DNA from: Xylanibacillus composti
GTDB taxonomy: Bacteria; Bacillota; Bacilli; Paenibacillales; K13
Assembly (NCBI RefSeq): GCF_018403685.1
Contig: NZ_BOVK01000015.1
Span: 177,758-241,757 of the forward strand
DNA: 64,000 bases
Direction of reading: 5' to 3'
Shown here: positions 54,092 through 62,132 of the stretch, piece by piece
How the letters are laid out: each line of letters begins with the position of its first letter
Numbering within the stretch: position 1 is the stretch's first letter
Position numbers and translations under genes: made by a program
The notes under the pieces: generated by a model
What the model saw: the letters and a program-made list of their open reading frames with translations, nothing else
Database searches by the model: none
Told to the model about the DNA's origin: nothing

Positions 54092-54113
54092 AAAAAACCG
54101 GCTTTGCGGCCGG
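54092..54113 (-). terminator. rho-independent terminator upstream of asnB
   Basis: On the minus strand CCGGC (54109-54113) and GCCGG (54098-54102) form a stem followed by TTTTTT (54092-54097). It ends the message of the small gene at 54177-54431. Confidence 0.75.
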
Positions 54114-54176
54114 AGTCGGAGGAAGTCATAAAGCGATTTGCTTCATCATATCATTTTTCGTCCAAACATATACTCA

Positions 54177-54431
54177 TTAGGAACGGGCACGGCGGTTGCG
54201 TGCGGCATGAATGGTGGAATCGACCGCCAATCCTATAAAAAACCATGTCATGACAGTCAAGGCGTAAATGACAGGTTTGCTTATGAGCTGAAGGCTTGTA
54301 AATAGCGGAATTATCCATGCCGGCGGGCTGAACAGGATCAGTACGATGTGGTCATGATCGAAGCCCATATAATGGTAGAAACAAAGCAGCACCGAGAATA
54401 ATGTGAGCCAAAAAGTCACTTTCCATCGCAC
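54177..54431 (-). CDS. small membrane protein, hypothetical
   Basis: An 84-residue protein with two or three hydrophobic segments (VTFWLTLFSVLLCFYHYMG, IVLILFSPPAWIIPLFTSL, VIYALTVMTWFFIGLAVD) and a basic C-terminus (AARNRRARS). The GTG at 54431 was chosen for AAGGAGGT seven bases upstream; a TTG at 54473 would place that site inside the gene. I recognise no family. A terminator follows and asnB is downstream. Confidence 0.65.
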   Translation of the reverse strand: MRWKVTFWLTLFSVLLCFYHYMGFDHDHIVLILFSPPAWIIPLFTSLQLISKPVIYALTVMTWFFIGLAVDSTIHAARNRRARS

Positions 54432-54547
54432 ACCGAAGACCTCCTTCATCACTTCTAGCTTCAGTATGTCCAAGACAACCGCTTTTATGAAGAAGCATCC
54501 GGGTGGGCATGCTACGAATACATATTGATATATAAAGGAGGATGGCC

Positions 54548-54895
54548 ATGAAGCCGTTTCGTTCAGCCCGCTTCATACGCATGGGTGAATGGCAGGAGCA
54601 GTCTGTTGCCGAAGTGGAAGCATATGTGGAGGGGGAGCAGAATCCGCTATCGGTCAGCATAGCCTGGGACGGCACACAGTATCGGGCTGTGCGCGTCCTG
54701 CGCAATCATGCTAATCGTGAACTCGATTGGTATGACAATGATCTGCACCAGGCATTTGAACAGGTGCAGGCTCCTTCGGACAGACAGGAAGGAAAAGAAT
54801 GGGTATTGGCGCTTCTCGCTACCGACGGCTTGCAGGCTAGACTGGAGCAGGAAGCAGACCTGAAGCGGCAGGCAGCTACAAATATTCGCGGTTAA
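54548..54895 (+). CDS. hypothetical protein
   Basis: A 115-residue protein with AAAGGAGGATGG before the ATG at 54548 (the ATG at 54542 lies in that site). It contains SVSIAWDGTQYRAVRVLRNH, a WxG-like beta hairpin, and an acidic helical C-terminus. No signal, membrane segment or known domain is evident. It overlaps by 20 bases the convergent small gene at 54876-55037. Confidence 0.65.
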   Translation: MKPFRSARFIRMGEWQEQSVAEVEAYVEGEQNPLSVSIAWDGTQYRAVRVLRNHANRELDWYDNDLHQAFEQVQAPSDRQEGKEWVLALLATDGLQARLEQEADLKRQAATNIRG

Positions 54896-55037
54896 CCTGT
54901 TCGTTGCGCAGCATTTGCTCGATTTTTTCCGTCAAGCGCTGATGGATGGCGGGTGGTTTTCTCCAAAAGAGAAGCCCCCGTCTTTTTTGTTTGCGCAGCA
55001 ATTTCAACAAGTATTTTTTCTCCTCGGCGGTAAACAA
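54876..55037 (-). CDS. short basic helical protein, hypothetical
   Basis: A 53-residue protein: AEEKKYLLKLLRKQKRRG, then FWRKPPAIHQRLTEKIEQML, strongly basic and helical. The TTG at 55037 has AAAGGAG nine bases upstream; a longer frame from ATG 55085 has no ribosome site. Convergent with the 54548 gene. I recognise no family; it may be a short nucleic-acid-associated or regulatory peptide, which is a guess. Confidence 0.5.
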   Translation of the reverse strand: MFTAEEKKYLLKLLRKQKRRGLLFWRKPPAIHQRLTEKIEQMLRNEQVNREYL

Positions 55038-55210
55038 ACCAGCCAACTCCTTTCTTATCGATTTAATGAAGAAGCGGGTGATCATGTGGCTATTTTTTTT
55101 CTCATGCGTCGGGCATAGGCAAATTTTGCAACCACTGCAGCTGTTTATACGTATGAAGTAGAGGATTGTTTCAATGATCGAGACTCAAGGGGGACTAGTC
55201 GAAACTTCCT

Positions 55211-55239
55211 TTGACAAGTCGGGTAAATATCATTAGAAT
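55211..55239 (+). promoter_or_regulatory. SigA promoter of the GbsR/MarR-RND operon
   Basis: TTGACA (55211-55216) and TAGAAT (55234-55239) are spaced by 17 bases, about 70 bases before the regulator gene. Confidence 0.75.
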
Positions 55240-55306
55240 TAGGCATGTGTTAACTTCGTTCTTAACGTTCATAACAAACTGAACAATAGCAAGAGGGGAG
55301 AAGCAG

Positions 55307-55804
55307 ATGCCGAATTCCATGGAGCGATTTCTGGAGAAATTGCAAAACCGCATGGCGGTAGACTTCGAGAAAGATATGTTCGCTCCCTTGGCCGGACGTA
55401 TCATGAGTCAGCTGATCTTTGCGACTGAGCCGATGAGCTTGACGCAATTGGCCGATAACCTTAGTGTATCGAAAGCGGCAGTTAGTGTACAAGTACGCAT
55501 TCTGGAAAGAATGGGGTTGTGCTATCGACTGGCCAAAGCGAGCGACCGCAAGGACTATTATGCGATTTGCGAGGATTTCAGCAGCCGAATCATGAATATG
55601 GTCATGGAGAAGACCCGAAACACCGTGTCCCGCCTGGAACAGCTATTATCCGAATTTCCGGATCGCGAGGAGGTTGAGAAGGAGGAACTTGCTGCTTATG
55701 ACATTGGCAAGGCCAGGCTGAAAGAAGTCTTGAATATGCATTCCTTGTTCTGGGAAAGAATCAGTGACTTGGATAAGGTGTGGGAAGACATGAAGCATGA
55801 ATAG
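55307..55804 (+). CDS. GbsR/MarR-type transcriptional regulator
   Basis: A 165-residue winged-helix protein of the GbsR type within the MarR superfamily: LIFATEPMSLTQLADNLSVS, then KAAVSVQVRILERMGLCYRL (recognition helix) and a long C-terminal helix. AGAGGGGAGAAGC precedes the ATG. It lies 57 bases before an RND efflux adaptor gene and probably controls it. Ligand unknown. Confidence 0.84.
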   Translation: MPNSMERFLEKLQNRMAVDFEKDMFAPLAGRIMSQLIFATEPMSLTQLADNLSVSKAAVSVQVRILERMGLCYRLAKASDRKDYYAICEDFSSRIMNMVMEKTRNTVSRLEQLLSEFPDREEVEKEELAAYDIGKARLKEVLNMHSLFWERISDLDKVWEDMKHE

Positions 55805-55861
55805 GTTGGTTTCGTTGGCTGGTTCATATAAAGATTTTGTCTGAATGGAGAGGACATACGG

Positions 55862-56962
55862 ATGAAGAAATCGATAAAGATGTTTGCATTAGTGTCGTTG
55901 GTTCTCATGCTGGCAGCATGCTCGGCAGGGATGCCGACGGGAGAAGGAGCAGATACGCCCACTCCGGTCCGGGTCAGTCTTGTGCAAGCCGGACAACTAA
56001 CCCAGAATACCGAAATTATCGGATTGACGAAAGCTCATCAGCAAGTATCGATCATGCCGCAAGTTTCCGCTAAGCTGCTTGACCTTCATGTGAAGGAAGG
56101 CGATTCCGTGACAGAAGGGCAGCTTCTTGCGGAACTGGACAATAAGGATTTGCGCACTGCGCTAGAATTGGAGCAGGCCACTCTCGGTTTAAATCAGAAC
56201 CAGTTGGCTTCTGCCCAATCTCGGATGAAGCAAGTAGAAGCCTCCGCCAAGGAAGCGATCGTACAGGCAGGCAAGATTGACGATCAACTGGAAGAAAATA
56301 TTAATCAGGCCAGGCTGGCAGTTGAACAAGCGCAGTTGAACGTGGATGCGGCAAGCATTCGCGTGCGCCAGGCGACTTCACGCTTGGAGGACACTTCCAT
56401 TTATGCGCCAGTTAGCGGCAGCATACTGAGCATTGGCGCTGTTAAGAATGAAATGGTCGGCATGCAGGCGCCGCTGTTTACGATCGTAACGATTGATCCG
56501 CTGATCGTTGAAGCGCAAGTGAGCGCGGAGCAGCTCCATTTGCTAGCCGTGGGAGAGGAGCGGACGGTTCATTTCTCAACGACTGGCGAAAACAAACCGG
56601 GCATTGTTGATTCCGTTTCGCCTGTTGCCAACCAAAGCGGTTTATATCCGGTTACCTTGAAAGTCGCCAACGAGGAAGGCGAGATCCGTCCGGGAATTCC
56701 GGCCAAGGTGCTCGTTCCTCGCGTACTGGCGGATGACACCCTGCTGGTTCCTACCGATGCTGTTGTAGAACAGGGCGGAGAGGCCTATCTCTACAAGGTA
56801 GTTGACGGGACAGCGCAGCGGGTGGAATTGACCATTTTGCATGCCTTGACCGATTTGACAGCTGTGCAAGGAGAACTGCAGGATGGCGATCAGGTCATTA
56901 CAAGAGGCCAGCTGACAATTACCGATGGAAAAAGTGTGAACATTGTTGAGGAGGGGGCTTAA
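55862..56962 (+). CDS. RND efflux adaptor (HlyD/membrane-fusion family) lipoprotein
   Basis: A 366-residue membrane-fusion protein with lipobox LAAC (Cys at about residue 20). The biotinyl-lipoyl half motifs VSAKLLDLHVKEGDSVTEGQ and LEDTSIYAPVSGSILSIG flank a helical hairpin (about residues 95-160) rich in Gln/Ala, and beta-barrel segments follow. It would join the RND pump at 56966 to the cell envelope; in Gram-positive bacteria such pairs (YerP/SwrC type) export lipopeptides or drugs. GAGAGGACATACGG precedes the ATG. The RND partner is truncated, so the pump is probably not functional. Confidence 0.88.
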   Translation: MKKSIKMFALVSLVLMLAACSAGMPTGEGADTPTPVRVSLVQAGQLTQNTEIIGLTKAHQQVSIMPQVSAKLLDLHVKEGDSVTEGQLLAELDNKDLRTALELEQATLGLNQNQLASAQSRMKQVEASAKEAIVQAGKIDDQLEENINQARLAVEQAQLNVDAASIRVRQATSRLEDTSIYAPVSGSILSIGAVKNEMVGMQAPLFTIVTIDPLIVEAQVSAEQLHLLAVGEERTVHFSTTGENKPGIVDSVSPVANQSGLYPVTLKVANEEGEIRPGIPAKVLVPRVLADDTLLVPTDAVVEQGGEAYLYKVVDGTAQRVELTILHALTDLTAVQGELQDGDQVITRGQLTITDGKSVNIVEEGA

Positions 56963-56965
56963 TCG

Positions 56966-58048
56966 ATGAAGCTCTCTAATCTGTCCATAAAACGTCCTAT
57001 CGGACTCATCATGATCGTATTGGGCATCTTGGCGCTTGGCTTCGTCTCGCTCAGAAATTTGACCATTGATCTTTTCCCTGAAATTGATTTGCCGGTGGCT
57101 GCGATTACGACGACCTACAGCGGAGCGGGTCCGCAGGAAGTGGAGCAATTGGTGACCAGACCGCTTGAGTCCGCGCTCAGTTCCCTGCAAGGCATCGATA
57201 CGATACAGTCGACCTCGCAGCCTAATGCCTCTCTGATCATCTTGCTCTTCCAGAACGGAACGAATTTGGACAATGCACTGCTGGAAGTGCGCGAGCGGGT
57301 AGATCAGGTGAAGGGCATGCTGCCGGACAACGCCGGCGATCCGAGCGTCATGCGCTTTGATCCGCAGCAGACGCCAATTATGGCATTAGGTTTGGCCGGA
57401 ACGGATTTGTCCCGGTTGGAGAATGTGGCAGAAACACAAGTTATCCCTTATTTGGAACGCGTCGATCATGTCGCTTCCGTTACGACAATGGGCGGGCTAA
57501 CGAGAGAGATTCAACTCGTCCTGGATCAGGCGCAGCTTAGGCAATATGGACTGTCGGCAGGCCAAATCGCGCAGGCGCTGCAGGCCGAGAACCGCTCTGC
57601 ATCGGCGGGCGTTGTCTCCAAAGGCTCGCAGGAGCAGCAAATTCGCATCAATGGCGAATTTACGTCATTGCGAGATATTGCTTCCACGCTTATACCGCTG
57701 CCAGCCGGCGGCCATATTACCGTCGCAGATATTGCGGAAATCAACGATACATTCGCGGATGAGAGCACAATCACACAGGTAAACGACGAGCCGGGGCTGA
57801 TCTTGTCCGTGATGAAGCAATCGGGCGGGAACACCGTTGAAGTGGCGGAAAGAGTCGGCAAGGCGATCGGCCAAATTCAGGAACGGCTGCCTGAAGGCAT
57901 TGAATTAACCGTTGTGATGGATATGTCTATTTTTATCCGCAGCTCGATTGACTCTGTCTTGCAAAATTTGATCATTGGCGGCGGAATGGCTGTGTTGATT
58001 CTGCTCTTGTTCCTGCGCAGCATTCGCCCGGTCATGGTCAAAATTTAA
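56966..58048 (+). pseudogene. RND efflux permease, truncated
   Basis: Only the first third of an AcrB/SwrC-type permease remains: 360 residues instead of about 1020. The start is intact (SIKRPIGLIMIVLGILALGF, membrane segment 1; then DLFPEIDLPVAAITTTYSGAGP and TRPLESALSSLQGIDTIQS) and so is the first part of the periplasmic pore domain. It breaks off at the second membrane segment in LLLFLRSIRPVMVKI and a TAA. From about 58041 the DNA becomes AT-rich and unrelated, so the rest was lost in a rearrangement. The partner adaptor gene is upstream. Confidence 0.85.
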
Positions 58049-58448
58049 TCACGAGTACAGAGGGTAACATGTTAGAATTAAAAGTTGAAAGTACCAATCG
58101 AACTGAGCTATATGAAATCGAGTTGAGAACTGAACAGACTTACTATTCAACTTACTTTAACGGTTAGATCGAGGTGGGGATTATCCAATATCTTTAAGTT
58201 TAAATCATACGAATTATTTTTATGAAGGGCCAACTCAATGGGATATCGGAGTAAGAGCTGAAGATGCTTGGGATAAAGTGAAGGCTGTACACAGCGGAAA
58301 TCCAAATTGGGGTAACGAAAGTGGGTTGAAAGATCAGTTTCTATGTCATGTTCACTATGCTGCAAATAAAAACCCGTGGAATATAGAACCATCTAGACCG
58401 GATGTAGGTTTTATTAATACTGTACTCAATTTATGTAATCCTGGATAG
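58049..58448 (+). pseudogene. broken DUF2599-like gene remnant
   Basis: Two AT-rich reading pieces join across a frameshift. The first runs to a stop at 58165-58167 (ending TYYSTYFNG). The second, in the next frame from 58167, reads DRGGDYPISLSLNHTNYFYE and goes on to LKDQFLCHVHYAANKNPW, NIEPSRPD and VLNLCNPG, stopping at 58446-58448. The Cys-His, NPW-NIEP and C-terminal CNP pattern resembles DUF2599 proteins as I remember them. There is no good start, and the front joins the truncated RND gene, so the 5' part is missing. Composition differs sharply from the neighbours, which suggests transfer. Confidence 0.55.
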
Positions 58449-58485
58449 GATATATGGAGACTAGTATAATTCAAGGAGAAAACGG

Positions 58486-58776
58486 ATGCATGTATTTGAT
58501 GATTTTAGACCCATTTACATTTCCTTTATTTTCATTCTAATCATTTTATTGATATCTATTATTTTATATAAGAATAGATTAGGTATGATTAATGGATTTG
58601 TAATAACAAGTATCTCTTTAATAATTTTGATAGCGTCTATTTATATGACTAATCTAGCTGGCGTTTTAACCGATGAATTATCTATGTCTGGTGATGCTGT
58701 CTCCTTTTACATGTTCATTATGGTAGCTTTATTGTCTATTATAAATGTTGTTGCTTATTTTTATAAAAAACGCTAA
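58486..58776 (+). CDS. small AT-rich membrane protein, hypothetical
   Basis: A 96-residue protein with three hydrophobic segments (ISFIFILIILLISIILY, GFVITSISLIILIASIY, FYMFIMVALLSIINVVAYF). AAGGAGAAAACGG precedes the ATG. The base composition is far more AT-rich than its surroundings and matches the broken DUF2599-like gene upstream, so both probably came in together. A small membrane protein behind a possible secreted toxin-like gene could be an immunity protein; that is speculation. Confidence 0.65.
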   Translation: MHVFDDFRPIYISFIFILIILLISIILYKNRLGMINGFVITSISLIILIASIYMTNLAGVLTDELSMSGDAVSFYMFIMVALLSIINVVAYFYKKR

Positions 58777-58818
58777 TGACCATGAACGTGCCTGGCCGGT
58801 GAGAACGGCCACAGAATG

Positions 58819-58865
58819 AAAACAAGCTCCCGCGTATGTACCAATACGTTCGGGAGTTTGTTGTT
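58819..58865 (+). terminator. terminator after the AT-rich island
   Basis: AACAAGCTCCCG pairs with CGGGAGTTTGTT, and CGTAT pairs with ATACG inside, with T-rich sequence after. Confidence 0.75.
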
Positions 58866-59035
58866 TCATTGTTTTTATCGGAAACTAGGCTTTTGCATAA
58901 TGATAAGCATTCGAAATTATGGAAATGATATGGGGATGCAGCGGTTAACGAAGCAAACGCCCCATTGCGGAATTGTACGGTGAGGCCATTATAATGTCTT
59001 TTAACTCCTAATAATGATAGCGGGATGTGTGACAG

Positions 59036-61714
59036 ATGAAAAATATATGGAGGATTTATAAGACAGATTGGATAAACATTGCGAAGGTGCCTGTTGGCAT
59101 ATTCATGATTATTGCGCTTGCGCTATTGCCCTCCATATACAGCTGGGTCAATCTTTATTCGGTATGGGATCCTTACGCGAATACAAGCGGCATCACTGTT
59201 GCCGTTACGAATGAAGATGAAGGGACAATCATGAACGAAACGGAAATCAATATCGGTCAAGAAGTGTTAGAAAGCTTGAAAGAAAATCGTCAGCTTGGTT
59301 GGACGTTTGTAGACAGGGAACAAGCAAGGCGGGGAGTCGAAAGAGGCGACTATTATGCCAGCCTGATGATTCCCGCTGATTTCTCCAGCAAACTGGTCAG
59401 CATTGCAACAGGACGTGTGGAGAGACCGACCATCGAGTATACGGTGAATGAAAAAATTAATGCGGTAGCCCCCAAGATTACCGGTTCGGGAGCATCAACC
59501 CTAACCTCGCAATTGAATGAAAACTTCATTCGGACTGTTAGTGAGACGGTTCTTGAGCAGCTTCAAGAAGTTGGAATTGAGATTGAAAAGGAACTTCCGA
59601 CTATTCGAAAGGTCGAGCATGCGGTGCTGACCTTAGAAGAATCGCTTCCGCACATTGACAATATGGCGCAATCATTGCTTGAGATGGAGACGAAACTGCC
59701 TGAATTACACGACAAAGCACAGACTATTACCGTTATAGAGGAGAACATTCCCGGTTTGTATCGGGCCGGGGAGACCATTCTCCATCTGGAAGAACAATGG
59801 CCTCATATAACAGAAGCAGCCGACCGGGTTGTGGAACTGCAGCAAAAAATCCCTGAGATTCAACAACTATTGGAGCATTTTGGTATGCTCGTGCAACACT
59901 TCGATCAGGCGGAAGAAGTCATGACTGGCGCGATTAGCCGTACGGAACAAGCCGCACACATCGTGAACCTGGCACAACAGGCCATTCCGGACGTGAGACA
60001 GCTTGTTGAGCGGGGAGATGCTTTGTCCAGCGCTCTTGAGCAGTACTTGACAGAGCATGAAGATGCCTTTGCCCTGCTTCCCGGTATCATCAAGCAAAAC
60101 CTCCTGTTGATGCGGCAAACCTCCCAATCCGTATCTGATTTAACCGGAATGCTGATGGAGGCCGATGTCGATCCGGAAAAAGCGCTGCCCCTGCTAAACT
60201 TTACAGGAAGCAGTTTGGCGAAGGGAGCAGAAATTGCCGGTCATACCTCGGAATTGCTGCACAGATTGAACACGCACCTTCAGAGCCCGATTCTCGACAA
60301 TTGGAGCGAGTGGCTTCATGCATTGCAATCCAATATGGAGCAAAGGGCGGAAGTGGTACAGAAGATCAGCTATGTGATGGAACGCGGGGAGAAGCCTGCG
60401 CGGGAGCTTATCATGCAGTTGGACGCGCTGTCGCAGGATGCCAATCGGCTGTTGGACAGACTGCTGCTTTCATTCGATGCCGAGATTGTTCCCGCTGTCG
60501 AACAAGCCATAAATACCTTGGTTACAAGGCTCGGGACTGCATCGGATGTCATGCAAAGCGTTGTGGGAAATTTGGACAATCTTGAGGAGATATTGAATAG
60601 TGCCCAGTCAGGCATTCAATATGGATTGGAGCGTCTGTCCGAGCTGCAGCAGGACCTTCCGGCGATCGGCGACAAGCTGGAGCAAGTTTATTCCGGGATG
60701 CAGGATAAACTTGATCTATTCATGGGGGCAGTAAATACAGCGGTTCCCTTCATGCAAAATGAATTGCCGGAAATCGAACAGAGACTTCATCAGGCAGCGG
60801 ACTTTGTCCGCAACGACTTGCCCCAAGTCGAGGAACATATTCACCGCTTGTCTGATTTTGTACAGCATCGTCTTCCTGAGCTGGAGCGCATATTCGGGAT
60901 GAGTACGGATTTTATGCGCAACGACCTGCCTGAAGTGGAGGATGCGGTACGGAAAGCGGCTGATCGGATCAGGCAATTGCAAGGCAAGGAGGATGCGTTA
61001 GCGGAACTGGCGGCAATCATTAGAGGAGATATTGCGGAGGAGAGCGATTTTCTGTCTCAGCCTGTACAAATTCAAGAAAATCGTCTTTATCCGATTCCGA
61101 ATTACGGATCCGCAATGGCGCCGTTTTACAGTGTGTTGTCGATTTGGGTCGGATCCACGCTATTGATCTCACTGCTGAAGACGGAGGTGGAAAATCCGAA
61201 TGGCGTCTATCGACCGCGCCAGATGTTTATCGGCAGATGGCTTACGTTTCTGACGATTGGCGTCAGTCAAGCGTTGATCATGGCACTGGGCAACATCTAT
61301 TTGCTAAATATCTATGCCGTTCATCCCGGTTGGTTTGTCGTATTTGCTGTATGCATCAGTCTCTTGTTCATTACGATTACGTACTCGCTCTTGGCCGTCT
61401 TCGGCAACATTGGCAAGGGGATCGCAATCATATTTATGGTGCTTCAATTTTCAAGTTCGGGGGGCACCTTCCCAGTTGCAACAACTGCGCCTATTTTTCA
61501 GGCGTTAAATCCGTATATGCCGTTTACGTATGCGATCAGCTTATTAAGAGAAGCGGTAGGCGGAATCTATACGGAGACCGTGACGAAAGACATCGTCGTG
61601 ATTATGTTGATGACAGCGATTTGCCTTGCTCTGGCGTTTGTTCTCAGGAAGCCGCTGAGCGGTATTACAAAGCGCTCAGCGGAACAGGTGAAACGTACGA
61701 AGATAATGTCATGA
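59036..61714 (+). CDS. YhgE/Pip family membrane protein with coiled-coil repeats
   Basis: An 892-residue protein. An N-terminal membrane segment (about 18-36, VPVGIFMIIALALLPSIYSW) leads into the YhgE/Pip N-domain (VNLYSVWDPYANTSGITVAV, FVDREQARRGVERGDYYAS). Residues 187-288 hold six copies of a 17-residue unit beginning with a hydrophobic residue plus Pro; residues 572-643 hold four exact-length 18-residue units. The C-terminal 200 residues form an ABC-2-type membrane domain of five or six segments (WLTFLTIGVSQALIMALGNI, FVVFAVCISLLFITITYSLL, SGGTFPVATTAPIFQALNPY). The family includes phage infection protein Pip and type VII secretion-linked YueB; the long stalk would stand outside the membrane. 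No clear ribosome site is seen before the ATG. Confidence 0.85.
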   Translation: MKNIWRIYKTDWINIAKVPVGIFMIIALALLPSIYSWVNLYSVWDPYANTSGITVAVTNEDEGTIMNETEINIGQEVLESLKENRQLGWTFVDREQARRGVERGDYYASLMIPADFSSKLVSIATGRVERPTIEYTVNEKINAVAPKITGSGASTLTSQLNENFIRTVSETVLEQLQEVGIEIEKELPTIRKVEHAVLTLEESLPHIDNMAQSLLEMETKLPELHDKAQTITVIEENIPGLYRAGETILHLEEQWPHITEAADRVVELQQKIPEIQQLLEHFGMLVQHFDQAEEVMTGAISRTEQAAHIVNLAQQAIPDVRQLVERGDALSSALEQYLTEHEDAFALLPGIIKQNLLLMRQTSQSVSDLTGMLMEADVDPEKALPLLNFTGSSLAKGAEIAGHTSELLHRLNTHLQSPILDNWSEWLHALQSNMEQRAEVVQKISYVMERGEKPARELIMQLDALSQDANRLLDRLLLSFDAEIVPAVEQAINTLVTRLGTASDVMQSVVGNLDNLEEILNSAQSGIQYGLERLSELQQDLPAIGDKLEQVYSGMQDKLDLFMGAVNTAVPFMQNELPEIEQRLHQAADFVRNDLPQVEEHIHRLSDFVQHRLPELERIFGMSTDFMRNDLPEVEDAVRKAADRIRQLQGKEDALAELAAIIRGDIAEESDFLSQPVQIQENRLYPIPNYGSAMAPFYSVLSIWVGSTLLISLLKTEVENPNGVYRPRQMFIGRWLTFLTIGVSQALIMALGNIYLLNIYAVHPGWFVVFAVCISLLFITITYSLLAVFGNIGKGIAIIFMVLQFSSSGGTFPVATTAPIFQALNPYMPFTYAISLLREAVGGIYTETVTKDIVVIMLMTAICLALAFVLRKPLSGITKRSAEQVKRTKIMS
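59594..59890 (+). repeat. six 17-residue coiled-coil repeats in the YhgE-like gene
   Basis: Units start LPTI, LPHI, LPEL, IPGL, WPHI and IPEI at residues 187, 204, 221, 238, 255 and 272. Each has a Pro at position 2 and acidic/hydrophobic helix after it; the five full units are exactly 17 residues long. Confidence 0.8.
60749..60964 (+). repeat. four 18-residue repeats in the YhgE-like gene
   Basis: FMQNELPEIEQRLHQAAD, FVRNDLPQVEEHIHRLSD, FVQHRLPELERIFGMSTD and FMRNDLPEVEDAVRKAAD follow each other without gaps at residues 572-643. Confidence 0.9.
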
Positions 61715-61854
61715 ACAGGACCTGCTGCCGCCATTCTGGCACGCAGCAGGTTGAAATGACAGGTTCATCCTTGCAAAGGCAGTATGCAGAAGCAAAGAAA
61801 AGGGGCTGTCCCAAAAGTCATAAAATGACTTGGGGGCAGCTTCTTCTTTAGTTC

Positions 61855-62013
61855 GAGAACAATGGCTTTGCTCTTCACGGGTGAGGGTATGGGCTCCGGC
61901 CGCTGTTGAACATCGTGTTCTGGTTATTAAATTAGTCAGAGGTGAGAACACGACGTTCAAGAGGCGGACGTATACTCCTCCACCCATACCCCACCCTCGC
62001 GCTTTTTGTTCTC
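61855..62013. repeat. large imperfect inverted repeat upstream of the transposase
   Basis: Arms at 61855-61921 and 61945-62013 pair in three stretches: GAGAACAA/TTGTTCTC outermost, GGGTGAGGGTATGGG/CCCATACCCCACCCT in the middle and TTGAACATCGTGTTCT/AGAACACGACGTTCAA next to a 23-base loop. Confidence 0.7.
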
Positions 62014-62132
62014 CTCTCCGAAGCTGACCCCAAGTCTAAAAATTCTTTGGAATATCCCTAAAAATAAACAAAAAGAAATCGCCCTTTGGTAAAATGGAAG
62101 TACCACCAACCATTCCGAAAGGAGCGATTTCT

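Noticed and set aside
61144..61851. A 235-residue open frame overlapping the 3' part of the YhgE-like gene.
   Set aside because: It lies in another frame of a well-supported gene and its translation shows no domain.
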